A stretch of 64,000 nt of DNA from Halovenus rubra (lineage in GTDB: Archaea > Halobacteriota > Halobacteria > Halobacteriales > Haloarculaceae): positions 304,120 to 368,119 of the forward strand of contig NZ_JAODIY010000004.1 in NCBI RefSeq assembly GCF_026586665.1, given 5' to 3'. Below, one piece after another: positions 17,641 to 26,043 of this stretch (position 1 is the first letter of the stretch; every line of letters begins with the position of its first letter). Below the pieces are notes generated by a model. The model searched no databases. It worked only from the letters and a program-made list of their open reading frames with translations, and was not told where the DNA came from. The position numbers were made by a program, and so were the translations under genes.

Positions 17641-18897
17641 ATGGAAAAGGTTTTCCCCCGCCGGAGTAAAATCGGCTACATGCCTACGTCGCTTCGAGGT
17701 ACCCTCCCCATACTCTGTCTGAGTATGGTTGCTGTTCTGGTGATTTTTGGTGCTGTCGCGCCAGGAACGGTACTTGGTTTCTCCTCCGCCGGTGAGACCA
17801 CTGCTGATACCTCATCTTCTCTTTTTGCACAGGAAGCCAGCACACAGACAGTTGAATCCAATACCACATTTATTGTCGAGTTGCAACCGAATGGTGATGC
17901 TCACTGGCAAGTTGTCGAGCATTTCGAACTTACCTCCGACGAAGACAGAGAAGCGTTTGAAGATCTCGCCGATAATTTTGAGTCCAAGAGCGTGGCCGGG
18001 GCTGACCTCGGGTTCGCAACATTTCAGCGGGCGGCCGAGTTGATTAACGGAGAAGTAGATCGTGATCTCACAGTTACCAATGAAGAACGGTCTAGTTCTG
18101 TGGACCTTACGTCTGGAACGCTTACCCTCTCATTTACCTGGGAGAATTTCGCCCGAGTCGATGGAGACCAACTTGTGCTTGATGATATCTTCGAGAGTGG
18201 AGATACTCTGTGGTTCGAGCAACTGACTGGTGACCAGACACTACTGATCAAAGCACCAGATGGGTTTGGGTTCGATGATGCAAACGTGTTACCCGAAAAT
18301 GGGACCCTCAAGTGGCAGGGGCCGACTACGTTCACCGCTGAATCACTACAAGCTGTCCTCATTGGTACTGGAGTCGACACTACGACACCAGTGCCGTCTC
18401 CTTCGCCGACTGAAGTGCCTCCTCCTAACAATTCTAGCTCGTCGTTCGGTTCGTTCCTGTTTGTAATGGGTGCCATTGGACTACTGGGCGTTGTTGTCGT
18501 TGTTGTGGTGATGATGGGGGGACATGACCACCTCAAGACAATACTCATGGGTACGAGAACCAGCGATGATGAGACAACAGATGACTCTGAGCCTGCTCCT
18601 GGCTCCCAGGAGACAAGCCAATCAGCTGAACCAGAGACTGCCTCTGAACCGGAAACAGACTCCGAGCCAGATGTTGAACTATTAAGCGACGAAGAACGCG
18701 TCGAGCGATTACTCGAACAGAATGGGGGTCGAATGAAGCAGGCGTCGATTGTCAAAGAAACCGGCTGGTCAAACGCAAAGGTCTCGCAACTCCTTTCGGC
18801 TATGGAAGAGGATGACCGCATCGATAAACTTCGTATCGGCCGTGAGAATCTCATCTCTTTCCCCGAAGAAGACGTTACTGAAATTGGCGATAGCTAA
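17641..18897 (+). CDS. Membrane-anchored protein with extracellular domain and cytoplasmic winged-helix domain
   Basis: 418 residues. Signal/anchor at about residues 14-42, an extracellular domain (about 50-245) with repeated 'FELTSDEDREAFEDL' and 'LSFTWENFARV' motifs, a Pro/Ser/Thr-rich linker, and one TM helix (about 276-299, 'FLFVMGAIGLLGVVVVVVV'). A cytosolic acidic linker then leads to a winged helix ('DEERVERLLEQNGGRMKQAS', 'KVSQLLSAMEEDDRIDKLRI'). This is the topology of a one-component transmembrane transcription regulator: outside sensor, inside DNA-binding. The family is recurrent in haloarchaea. Its ligand and regulon are unknown. An alternative start is 17680. It is divergent from the secreted protein at 17503. 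Confidence 0.8.
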   Translation: MEKVFPRRSKIGYMPTSLRGTLPILCLSMVAVLVIFGAVAPGTVLGFSSAGETTADTSSSLFAQEASTQTVESNTTFIVELQPNGDAHWQVVEHFELTSDEDREAFEDLADNFESKSVAGADLGFATFQRAAELINGEVDRDLTVTNEERSSSVDLTSGTLTLSFTWENFARVDGDQLVLDDIFESGDTLWFEQLTGDQTLLIKAPDGFGFDDANVLPENGTLKWQGPTTFTAESLQAVLIGTGVDTTTPVPSPSPTEVPPPNNSSSSFGSFLFVMGAIGLLGVVVVVVVMMGGHDHLKTILMGTRTSDDETTDDSEPAPGSQETSQSAEPETASEPETDSEPDVELLSDEERVERLLEQNGGRMKQASIVKETGWSNAKVSQLLSAMEEDDRIDKLRIGRENLISFPEEDVTEIGDS

Positions 18898-19055
18898 CAC
18901 GCAAAATAAACACACTGTTTGTTTTATCACACTGGAGAGAGATAGAACAGATTTTGAGTGTCTAAAACACCCGAGTGTGTTATGTGGTAAACACCGCCAC
19001 TGTTTACGAGCGAACCAATAACGTTTATCCCGAACCGGGTTCGATAACTATATGT

Positions 19056-19835
19056 ATGAAAATCCTCGTGACAGTATCCGAGGTCGCAGAGGCCGACGAC
19101 GAGTTCGAAATTGACGGCCTCAGCATCGACGACCGGTACCTGACTTACGATCTCAACGAGTGGGATGACTACGCCATCGAGGAGGCAGTCCAGATTAGCG
19201 AATCCCGCGACGACGTGGAGGTTGTCACAGTCACTATTGGTCCGGAACGAGCCGAGGAGACAATCAGGCAAGGACTCGCAAAGGGGGCTGACCGCGCGGT
19301 CCGCGTGTGGGACGATTCCATTGAGGGGTCTGACCTGCTCGATTCCAATACGAAAGGCGAACTCCTCGCGGCCGTGGCCGAGGAAGAAGAACCTGACCTC
19401 ATTCTCGCAGGTGTCCAGAGTGGTGACATGGCCTTTGCCTCGACGGGCGTTGCTCTGGCTTCGACGCTTGGGTATGAGTGGGGTGCTGTTGTCAACAACC
19501 TCGAACTTGACGGGGACATGGCAAACGTCCACCGTGAACTCGAAGGTGGGGTCGAAGAACTAACCGAGGTTGAGTTGCCTGCTGTACTGACTATCCAGAC
19601 AGGTATCAACGAACCACGGTATGCCAGCCTTCGGGGTATCCGACAGGCCCAATCGAAACCGCTCGACGTGAAGGCACCCGAAGACCTCGGTGTCGAACTC
19701 GGCGAGTCTGTTCTCTCGCTTACGTCGCTTGAGGAACCTGAAACCGAGAGCAACGTGGAGCTTTTCGAGGGAGGAGCTGAAGATTCAGCCGGACAGCTTG
19801 CTAATCTGCTCCGCGAGAAGGGGGTAGACGCATGA
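19056..19835 (+). CDS. etfB: Electron transfer flavoprotein beta subunit
   Basis: 259 residues. EtfB binds AMP/FAD-associated nucleotide and, with EtfA, carries electrons from acyl-CoA and related dehydrogenases to the quinone pool. The start ATG at 19056 (MKILVTVSEVAEADDEFEI) fits the family N-terminus. Later motifs are 'DPDLILAGVQSGDMAFASTG' (here EPDLILAGVQSGD) and 'LPAVLTIQTGINEPRYASLR'. It is translationally coupled to etfA by an ATGA overlap. No fixC/fixX genes follow, so the membrane oxidoreductase must be elsewhere. Confidence 0.95.
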   Translation: MKILVTVSEVAEADDEFEIDGLSIDDRYLTYDLNEWDDYAIEEAVQISESRDDVEVVTVTIGPERAEETIRQGLAKGADRAVRVWDDSIEGSDLLDSNTKGELLAAVAEEEEPDLILAGVQSGDMAFASTGVALASTLGYEWGAVVNNLELDGDMANVHRELEGGVEELTEVELPAVLTIQTGINEPRYASLRGIRQAQSKPLDVKAPEDLGVELGESVLSLTSLEEPETESNVELFEGGAEDSAGQLANLLREKGVDA

Positions 19836-20785
19836 GTGATATTCTTGCAGTCACGGATCACCGCCGTGGTGATCTCCGTGAGGTGAGTTTTGAGACAATT
19901 ACAGCTGGCCGCGAGTTGGCTGATACCACAGGTGGGGACCTCCATCTAGCAGTCATCAACGGCGACGTTGAGTCGTTTGCCGAGTCGGTCAACCGAGACG
20001 GTGTCGATGTGATACATACGGTTGAACACGGTGACGACTTCAACCACAACGTGTACACGCAGGCACTAGAACAACTCTCAACCGATATCGACCCCAAGTA
20101 CGTCGTTGCACCACACTCCGTCAATGGTCTCGACTACGCCCCAGCGGTCGCACAGCGACTCGATTACCCACTTATTACTGACGCAATTGGCTTTGACGCT
20201 GCTGATAGCCTGACAGTCACTAGGGAACTGTACAACGGTAAGACCGAAGCAGGTGTTTCCGTAGCAGAGGACAACGCGTTTCTGACTATCCGGCCCGGTG
20301 AGTGGGAACCTGCAGAGGGCGATGGTAGTGCAACTATCGATGCGTTTGATGCAGCTATCGACGAGGCAGATGTTGGTTCGACCGTTACTGGGTTCGAGGA
20401 AGTCGGATCCGGTGATGTTGACATCTCGGAAGCGGATGTACTCGTATCGGTCGGTCGTGGTATCGAGGACGAAGACAACCTCGATCTCATCTTTGACCTT
20501 GCCGATGCGCTTGATGCAACCGTGTCGTCGTCTCGTCCGATTGTCGACAACGGCTGGCTTCCACAGGACCGACAAGTTGGTCAGTCCGGGAAGTCCGTAA
20601 CACCTGAGGTGTATCTTGCAATCGGTATCTCCGGTGCAGTCCAGCACGTTGCTGGCATGAAAAGTGCAGAGACAATTATTGCTGTTAACAACGACCCCAG
20701 CGCGCCGATTTACGACCTCGCTGATTACGGTATTGTCGACGACCTCTTCGACGTTGTGCCAGCACTCACTGAAGAATTCCAGTAA
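19832..20785 (+). CDS. etfA: Electron transfer flavoprotein alpha subunit
   Basis: 317 residues. The N-terminal domain pairs with EtfB, and the C-terminal FAD-binding domain has the signature 'VSVGRGI', 'ASRPIVDNGWLPQDRQVGQS' (here SSRPIVDNG...) and 'YLAIGISGAVQHVAGMK'. These residues bind the redox FAD. It forms an operon with etfB and starts inside its stop codon. Length is normal. Confidence 0.95.
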   Translation: MSDILAVTDHRRGDLREVSFETITAGRELADTTGGDLHLAVINGDVESFAESVNRDGVDVIHTVEHGDDFNHNVYTQALEQLSTDIDPKYVVAPHSVNGLDYAPAVAQRLDYPLITDAIGFDAADSLTVTRELYNGKTEAGVSVAEDNAFLTIRPGEWEPAEGDGSATIDAFDAAIDEADVGSTVTGFEEVGSGDVDISEADVLVSVGRGIEDEDNLDLIFDLADALDATVSSSRPIVDNGWLPQDRQVGQSGKSVTPEVYLAIGISGAVQHVAGMKSAETIIAVNNDPSAPIYDLADYGIVDDLFDVVPALTEEFQ

Positions 20786-20805
20786 CGCTACGCCCTCGGC
20801 TTCTG

Positions 20806-21099
20806 TTATCGTCGTTCGGCTAGTTCTTCTCGAAGGTCGGCGACAGTCATATCATGCATCGCGAGCAAAACGAGCATATGATAGACGATGTCGGCTGCCT
20901 CGTGAGCGAGTTCGTCGTCGTCGCCGTCTTTGGCCGCGAGTACGAGTTCCGTACTTTCTTCACCCAGCTTTTCGAGCACTGCGTTTTCGCCTTTCTCGTG
21001 TGTGAACAGTGAGGCCGTGTAGGAGTCGTCGGGTACGTTCTCTTTCCGGTCCTCGATAACCGAAAACAGTTCATCGAGAACATCATCGTCGCTGTTCAT
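20806..21099 (-). CDS. hisE: Phosphoribosyl-ATP pyrophosphatase
   Basis: 97 residues. It catalyses the second step of histidine biosynthesis, hydrolysing phosphoribosyl-ATP to phosphoribosyl-AMP. It is a stand-alone MazG-like all-helical HisE. Metal-binding motif 'EKLGEESTELVLAAKDGD' followed by 'HEAADIVYHMLVLLAM' gives the EExxE...D arrangement. It is full length. It lies convergent with etfA and is not in a his operon here, as is usual in haloarchaea, where his genes are scattered. Confidence 0.95.
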   Translation of the reverse strand: MNSDDDVLDELFSVIEDRKENVPDDSYTASLFTHEKGENAVLEKLGEESTELVLAAKDGDDDELAHEAADIVYHMLVLLAMHDMTVADLREELAERR

Positions 21100-21163
21100 G
21101 TACCGTGTTTGCTGTGGGAGTCATTTATGTCGTCGGTTACGTGGCTGCCGACCATGACCAGCA

Positions 21164-21769
21164 TCAGGGTACCGAAAGAACGGTATCGTCTTCAAAGAAC
21201 GCAAGGTCGTGAATGCGCGAGTCCGCTGTCAGTTCTGGGTGAAACGCGGTTCCGACGAGTGGACCCTGACGCACGGCGACTGGACGTCCGTCCCACTCTG
21301 CGAGTATTTCGACATCGTCACTGACACGTTCGATTGCGGGTGCACGAATAAAGACAGATGGAAACGGTTCTGCCAAACCCGCCACCGAAAGCGGTGCCTC
21401 GAAACTATCACGCTGCCGTCCAAACGCATTGCGTTCAACTTCTACATCGAGGAGGTCAACTGTCTCAACACGGTCATCGCCAGAGTCACTACTGACGAGA
21501 ATCAGTCCTGCACAGGTTGCCAAGATTGGCTTACCAGCCTCCGTGTGTGCTATCAGTTCCTCTGCAATGCCCTCGCGATGGACAAGCCGTGATATCGTCG
21601 TTGACTCGCCCCCCGGCAAGAGCAACACGTCACACTCCGGAACGATACCGGCGGTACGAACTTCCTTGATATTCGTGTCGAATCCGTGGGTCTCTGCTGC
21701 ACGCTCGATTGCCCGGGCATGCTCTGAGACATCACCCTGCACTGCAACGACGCCTGCTGTAACAGTCAT
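21164..21769 (-). CDS. pdxT: Pyridoxal 5'-phosphate synthase glutaminase subunit
   Basis: 201 residues. PdxT is a class I glutamine amidotransferase supplying ammonia to PdxS for PLP synthesis. The nucleophile is the Cys in 'PILATCAGLILVS', and the His/Glu of the triad lie in 'GTAFHPELT'. The oxyanion region 'LLLPGGESTTISRL' is intact. The start at 21769 (MTVTAGVVAVQGD) is preferred over the ATG two codons upstream. pdxS is not in the window. Confidence 0.93.
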   Translation of the reverse strand: MTVTAGVVAVQGDVSEHARAIERAAETHGFDTNIKEVRTAGIVPECDVLLLPGGESTTISRLVHREGIAEELIAHTEAGKPILATCAGLILVSSDSGDDRVETVDLLDVEVERNAFGRQRDSFEAPLSVAGLAEPFPSVFIRAPAIERVSDDVEILAEWDGRPVAVRQGPLVGTAFHPELTADSRIHDLAFFEDDTVLSVP

Positions 21770-21872
21770 ACCCATCCTAAGTGCTACCTGGGGAAAAAAC
21801 GTCGCGGTTGGCTGAAAAGCTGCCTCCAGTTGCTGTTTCTTGTTCTCTTTGGCGCAGTCAGGAAAAGCCGCG

Positions 21873-21962
21873 TCAGTCGTCGTCGGTCTGCTCGTGGTTG
21901 ACTCGACTGTCGTCTGGTGGGCTTTGGTAAATCATTCCTCGACTTGGACTATGTTGTGCCAT
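21873..21962 (-). CDS. Candidate 29-residue acidic microprotein
   Basis: An ATG-to-TGA frame encoding MAQHSPSRGMIYQSPPDDSR followed by an acidic tail ending DDD. It would normally be missed because of its size. Support comes from a minus-strand TATA element (gttatatc, 21985-21992) centred 26 bp before the ATG (a leaderless arrangement) and from the acidic composition. There is no domain and no recognised family. It lies alone between pdxT and proline dehydrogenase. Confidence 0.45.
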   Translation of the reverse strand: MAQHSPSRGMIYQSPPDDSRVNHEQTDDD

Positions 21963-21984
21963 ACTGCTTCTGAATAGTTTGAAA

Positions 21985-21992
21985 GATATAAC
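21985..21992 (-). promoter_or_regulatory. TATA element before the 29-aa ORF
   Basis: Minus-strand gttatatc at the canonical distance (26 bp) from the ATG at 21962. Confidence 0.4.
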
Positions 21993-22073
21993 ATTGTTCC
22001 TTATATTTCCTATTATAGTCGCAAGAATATCCACACAATACGGCTGAGAAATAGAAGAATGTCCACTCTGTCG

Positions 22074-22904
22074 TTAGCTTGAGATGACCGCTCGGGCAGC
22101 AAATAGAATATTCTCTTTGCGCTCACGGACGCGCCGGTAAAAGTACGAGAACCACTTGCTCCCGTACGGAATATACTGATAGACGCTGATGTCTTCTTTT
22201 GACAGGTCAACCTGTGCACTTTCGCGGACGCCCATCAGCATTTGCACCTCGTAATCTGTCTCGTACTCGTCGTGAAGCTCACGAGCGTGGGCAATCATTG
22301 CTGGGTCGTGGCTTCCGACGCCGATACCACCTTCGAACTCTTGGAACATATATTCGAGCAGGTCGCGGTAGACGGCGTCGACGGTCTCTTTGTCTTTGTG
22401 TGCAATCTCAGCCGGCTCGTCGTAGGCTCCTTTGACTAGCCTGACCTTTCCCGGCAAGTCAGCCAGTCGTTTGAGGTCGTCTCCGGTACGCTTGAGGTTT
22501 GCTTGGATACAGACGCCGACGTTTCCGTCCGTCTCGTGAGCAAATCGCTCGTACGCATCGAGTGTCGTGTCGGTCGTCGTGTGGTCTTCCATATCAATCC
22601 AGACGAAACAGTCTGCTGCGTTGATGATTCGTTCGAGATTGCTCTCGAACACATCGGCACTGATATCGATACCGAGCTGGCTGGGTTTGACCGAGATACA
22701 GGCATTGACATCGCGTGAGTCAATCATCCGGGCGAGCCTGACGTACTCATCGGTGTCACCTTCTGCGTCTGCAGGGTCTTCGTAGTGTTCACCGAGCAAG
22801 TTGAGAATACCCGCTACGTCGTCATCATTAATCTCCTCAATATGGGAAAGGGCCTCTGTTGGTGTCTCCCCGGCAACGAAGTTATTTGCAATCGGCGGTA
22901 TCAT
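22074..22904 (-). CDS. Proline dehydrogenase
   Basis: 276 residues. It is a monofunctional FAD-dependent PRODH (TIM barrel) oxidising proline to pyrroline-5-carboxylate and passing electrons to the quinone pool. Signatures: 'ISVKPSQLGID', 'FVWIDMEDHTTTD', 'VRLVKGAYDEPAEIA', 'QMLMGVRESAQVDL', 'YIPYGSKWFSYFYRRVRERK' (substrate-binding RRxxE region). The ATG at 22904 (MIPPIANNFVAGETP) starts the conserved core. The frame runs open to 23057, but that part overlaps the halocyanin 3' end and is not family-like. It is downstream of the halocyanin gene on the same strand, so electron-transfer linkage is possible but unproven. Confidence 0.92.
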   Translation of the reverse strand: MIPPIANNFVAGETPTEALSHIEEINDDDVAGILNLLGEHYEDPADAEGDTDEYVRLARMIDSRDVNACISVKPSQLGIDISADVFESNLERIINAADCFVWIDMEDHTTTDTTLDAYERFAHETDGNVGVCIQANLKRTGDDLKRLADLPGKVRLVKGAYDEPAEIAHKDKETVDAVYRDLLEYMFQEFEGGIGVGSHDPAMIAHARELHDEYETDYEVQMLMGVRESAQVDLSKEDISVYQYIPYGSKWFSYFYRRVRERKENILFAARAVISS

Positions 22905-23005
22905 AGTTTCGACTCTGGACCGTCGGGACTTGAAGCCTACTATTTTGATAATAACAGACCGCGACCGAGAACCGAATCTTTCAGTGAACGCAAACTGTTG
23001 TTTCG

Positions 23006-24667
23006 CTATTCGACGATAACCGCGCCAAGCTGTCCGACTGCCGAATGTGGCTGACATTCATAGAGGACAACACCCGACTCCTCGAAGGTATAACTCCAGG
23101 TGAACCCTTCGCCCTCGATACCGGAGTCGAAATCGGCTCCCTCGGTAGCCGCGACGGAGTGCCCGGCTGAGACCCATTCCCAGGTAACTTCAGTGCCCGA
23201 ATCGACACGTATTGCACTTGGACCAAAGGCGTAATTGGGTTCATTAACACCGTTTTCAACAGAAACCGAATCTTGTCCGGTCATATCTTTGATGGAGCCA
23301 TCGTACCCGTTAGCGTCTGCGAGGTACTCATCAACCCGGCTTGCAGCTTCGCCACCGTCTCCACCCGAGTCACTCCCGTCACCACCCGAGTCAGACTCAC
23401 CTTCGACAACAACTGCACCGAGTTGCCCGAGTGCTGCGTGTGGCTGACATTCATAGAGCACAACACCGGGCTCGTCGAAGGTGTAACTCCAGGTGAACCC
23501 TTCGTTCTCGATACCGGAGTCGAAGTCTCCGCCTTCGACTGCTCTTACACTGTGACCGTCTGACGCCCACTCCCACGTAATCTCTGTCCCAACATCAACG
23601 CGGACAGCGGCAGGGCCAAACTCGTAATTCGGTTCATTAGCCCCGTTTTCGATAGTAATTGACCCCTGACCAGTCATATCTTTGATAGAGCCGTCGTACC
23701 CGTTAGCGTCTGCGAGGTACTCATCAACCTGGCTTGCAGCTTCGCCACCGTCTCCACCCGAGTCAGATTCACCCTCGACGACAACTGCACCGAGTTGCCC
23801 GACTGCTGCGTGTGGCTGACATTCATAGAGCACAACACCGGGCTCGTCGAAGGTGTAACTCCAGGTGAACCCTTCGTTCTCGATACCGGAGTCGAAGTCT
23901 CCGCCTTCGACTGCTCTTACACTGTGACCGTCTGACGCCCACTCCCACGTAATCTCTGTCCCAACATCAACGCGGACAGCGGCAGGGCCAAACTCGTAAT
24001 TCGGTTCATTAGCCCCGTTTTCGATAGTAATTGACCCCTGACCAGTCATATCTTTGATGGAGCCGTCGTACCCGTTAGCGTCTGCGAGGTACTCATCAAC
24101 CTGACTTTTAGCTCCGTTGCTCCCACCACCACCACCACTGCCACCGTCTCCGACAATAATTGCTCCTATCTGCCCGACTGCTGCGTGTGGCTGACATTCA
24201 TAGAGCACAACACCGGACTCCTCGAACGTGTTGCTCCACGTGAACCCTTCGTTCTCGATACCGGAGTCGAAGTCCCCGCCTTCGACTGCTCTCACACTGT
24301 GACCGTCTGACGCCCACTCCCACGTAATCTCTGTCCCAACATCAACGCGGACAGCGGCAGGGCCAAACTCGTATTCCGGTTCATTAGCCCCATTTTCGAT
24401 AGTAATCGAATCCTGTCCGGTCATGTCTTTGATCGATCCATCGTACCCGTTAGCACTATTCTCAGTGAGGTACTCATCGACCATGGTGGCGGGGTCAGTC
24501 CCGCCGTCATCCCCTTCGCCATTGGATTCGCTTTCTTCGCTCGGGTCTGTCGTCCCGGGCACTCCTTGTGTATCTGCAAATGGACCGATACAGCCTGCGA
24601 GGCCGAGTGATAATCCTGCGGCGCCCGCTTTCAGTATTTTTCGTCTGTCTCTATCAAAGTCCGTCAT
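23006..24667 (-). CDS. Tat-exported lipoprotein with four halocyanin (blue copper) domains
   Basis: 553 residues. The Tat/lipobox signal (RRKILKAGAAG...LAGC) predicts lipidation at C26 and outer-face anchoring. Four type 1 copper domains follow in tandem, joined by Gly/Ser/Asp linkers. Ligands are His-Cys-His plus a fourth position: H123/C158/H161/Q166, H248/C283/H286/Q291, H372/C407/H410/Q415, H503/C538/H541/Q546. The fourth (axial) residue is Gln in every domain (motif CQPHxAxGQ), where halocyanins and plastocyanins normally have Met, as in GM. Domains 2 and 3 are nearly identical at DNA level. Halocyanins are membrane-attached electron carriers. Four domains suggest a multi-copper wire. 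The partners are unknown. Confidence 0.93.
   Translation of the reverse strand: MTDFDRDRRKILKAGAAGLSLGLAGCIGPFADTQGVPGTTDPSEESESNGEGDDGGTDPATMVDEYLTENSANGYDGSIKDMTGQDSITIENGANEPEYEFGPAAVRVDVGTEITWEWASDGHSVRAVEGGDFDSGIENEGFTWSNTFEESGVVLYECQPHAAVGQIGAIIVGDGGSGGGGGSNGAKSQVDEYLADANGYDGSIKDMTGQGSITIENGANEPNYEFGPAAVRVDVGTEITWEWASDGHSVRAVEGGDFDSGIENEGFTWSYTFDEPGVVLYECQPHAAVGQLGAVVVEGESDSGGDGGEAASQVDEYLADANGYDGSIKDMTGQGSITIENGANEPNYEFGPAAVRVDVGTEITWEWASDGHSVRAVEGGDFDSGIENEGFTWSYTFDEPGVVLYECQPHAALGQLGAVVVEGESDSGGDGSDSGGDGGEAASRVDEYLADANGYDGSIKDMTGQDSVSVENGVNEPNYAFGPSAIRVDSGTEVTWEWVSAGHSVAATEGADFDSGIEGEGFTWSYTFEESGVVLYECQPHSAVGQLGAVIVE
23366..24109 (-). repeat. Two near-identical 372-bp tandem units inside the halocyanin gene
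   Basis: The units 23738-24109 (domain 2) and 23366-23737 (domain 3) match base for base except for scattered single changes (for example ccgactgctg versus ccgagtgctg). Domains 1 and 4 align with them but have diverged further. The in-frame 124-codon period shows recent duplication or gene conversion. Confidence 0.9.
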
Positions 24668-24768
24668 TTATCTGGTCATTCCGAGATTACTGTGGGGTCC
24701 GATTGAATGCTTCGGTTTTCCTCGCGATATGAGAATGGTGTCTGCCGGCCTGGGAAGCTAGTTCCTGC

Positions 24769-25980
24769 TTATTTTTCTGCCTGGTCGACCGACGAATCGC
24801 GCTGTGGGTTTGAGGGGTGATACTCGGTATCGTACTCCCCTACCTGACCGTCGAGTCTATCAGGATTGATTCGCCCGCTCAACAACATGAAATCAAGAAT
24901 GACAAGCCGAAGCATTGCCTCGACTACTGGAACTGCGCGCGGCATCAGCACCGGGTCGTGACGCCCCACAACCTGTATGTCCTCCTGTTTGCCGGTTTCC
25001 CAGTTCACGGTCGTCTGTTGTTTGGGAATACTCGTCGGTGCGTGCCAGGTCGCTTCGCCGTATATCGGTTCGCCCGTCGTAATTCCGCCTTGTAGTCCTC
25101 CGTGGTCGTTCCCTTCGGGTACCGGGTCGCCTTCCTCGCTGACTGTCTCAGGGTGTGACTCGCCATCGTCGAGCTCCCAATCTTCGTTTCGCTCGCTTCC
25201 TCGCATCGTTCGGGTGTCCCGGCCAACACCAAACTGGAACCCACTGGTCGCCGGAATCGAAAAGAGTGCCTGCCCAAGCCGGGCTGGAAACGAGTCAAAC
25301 CGTGGTGCGCCCAGACCCCGCGGGACACCACGACACTCAAAGTAGACTGCGCCACCGATGGAGTCGCCATTTTCCTGGTATTCGTCGATTCGCTCGCGCA
25401 TCTTTTCTGCTGTCTCTGGATGGGCACACCGAACCTCGTTGTCTTCAGTGTGTTCACGCATCTCCTCAAAGCTAACTTCCGGTGCCTTGATGTCTCCAAC
25501 CTGGCTCACGTGTGCTTTGACTGTCACATCGTACTCACTTTGGTCGAGTACCTGTTTTGCCACAGCACCTGCTGCAACCCAATTGGCAGTCTCCCGCGCC
25601 GAAGAGCGACCACCACCGCCCCAGTTACGTGTTCCAAACTTTGCTGAATAGGTAAAATCGCCATGTGAAGGCCGGGGTGCCGTAACGAAGGGCTTGTACT
25701 TGCCCGACCGAGCATCCTTGTTTTGAATAACCATCCCGAGTGGCGTCCCTGTCGTATAACCGTCTTGTAGACCGGAGTTTATCGTTACTTTGTCAGGTTC
25801 CCCCCGCGAGGTCGTTATCATCGATTGCCCCGGTTTTCGCCTATCGAGTTCCGCTTGGATAGCATCTGCGTCAAGTTCGACGCCTGCTGGACAACCGGAT
25901 ACTGTACAGCCCATCGCCTCCCCGTGTGACTCCCCGTACGTCGTTACTTCGAAGAGTCGACCAAAGCTGTTCCCGTTCAT
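24769..25980 (-). CDS. aroC: Chorismate synthase
   Basis: 403 residues. It converts EPSP to chorismate with reduced FMN, the last common step of aromatic amino-acid synthesis. Signatures 1-3 are present: 'GESHGEAMGCTVSGCPAG', 'GRSSARETANWVAAGAVAKQ' with the catalytic His/Arg set, and 'RHDPVLMPRAVPVVEAMLRL'. It has the standard length plus an acidic C-terminal extension. It is monocistronic, between the halocyanin gene and ftsY. Confidence 0.97.
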   Translation of the reverse strand: MNGNSFGRLFEVTTYGESHGEAMGCTVSGCPAGVELDADAIQAELDRRKPGQSMITTSRGEPDKVTINSGLQDGYTTGTPLGMVIQNKDARSGKYKPFVTAPRPSHGDFTYSAKFGTRNWGGGGRSSARETANWVAAGAVAKQVLDQSEYDVTVKAHVSQVGDIKAPEVSFEEMREHTEDNEVRCAHPETAEKMRERIDEYQENGDSIGGAVYFECRGVPRGLGAPRFDSFPARLGQALFSIPATSGFQFGVGRDTRTMRGSERNEDWELDDGESHPETVSEEGDPVPEGNDHGGLQGGITTGEPIYGEATWHAPTSIPKQQTTVNWETGKQEDIQVVGRHDPVLMPRAVPVVEAMLRLVILDFMLLSGRINPDRLDGQVGEYDTEYHPSNPQRDSSVDQAEK

Positions 25981-26043
25981 TTGCTGATATTCGGGAACGC
26001 TCGCTTTAAAATATCACGTCCGCGGAAAAGCCCACTACTGTTT

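Noticed and set aside
18024-18854. 276-codon reverse frame inside the membrane-tethered HTH gene
   Set aside because: Serine-rich antisense shadow. The plus-strand protein has clear signal, TM and wHTH.
22905-23057. N-terminal extension of proline dehydrogenase
   Set aside because: It overlaps the halocyanin 3' end and reads basic, non-family sequence. The conserved core begins at MIPPIANN (22904).
23006-24667. Halocyanin repeats as a mobile or regulatory repeat
   Set aside because: The 372-bp period is in frame and coincides with protein domains, so it is an intragenic domain duplication.
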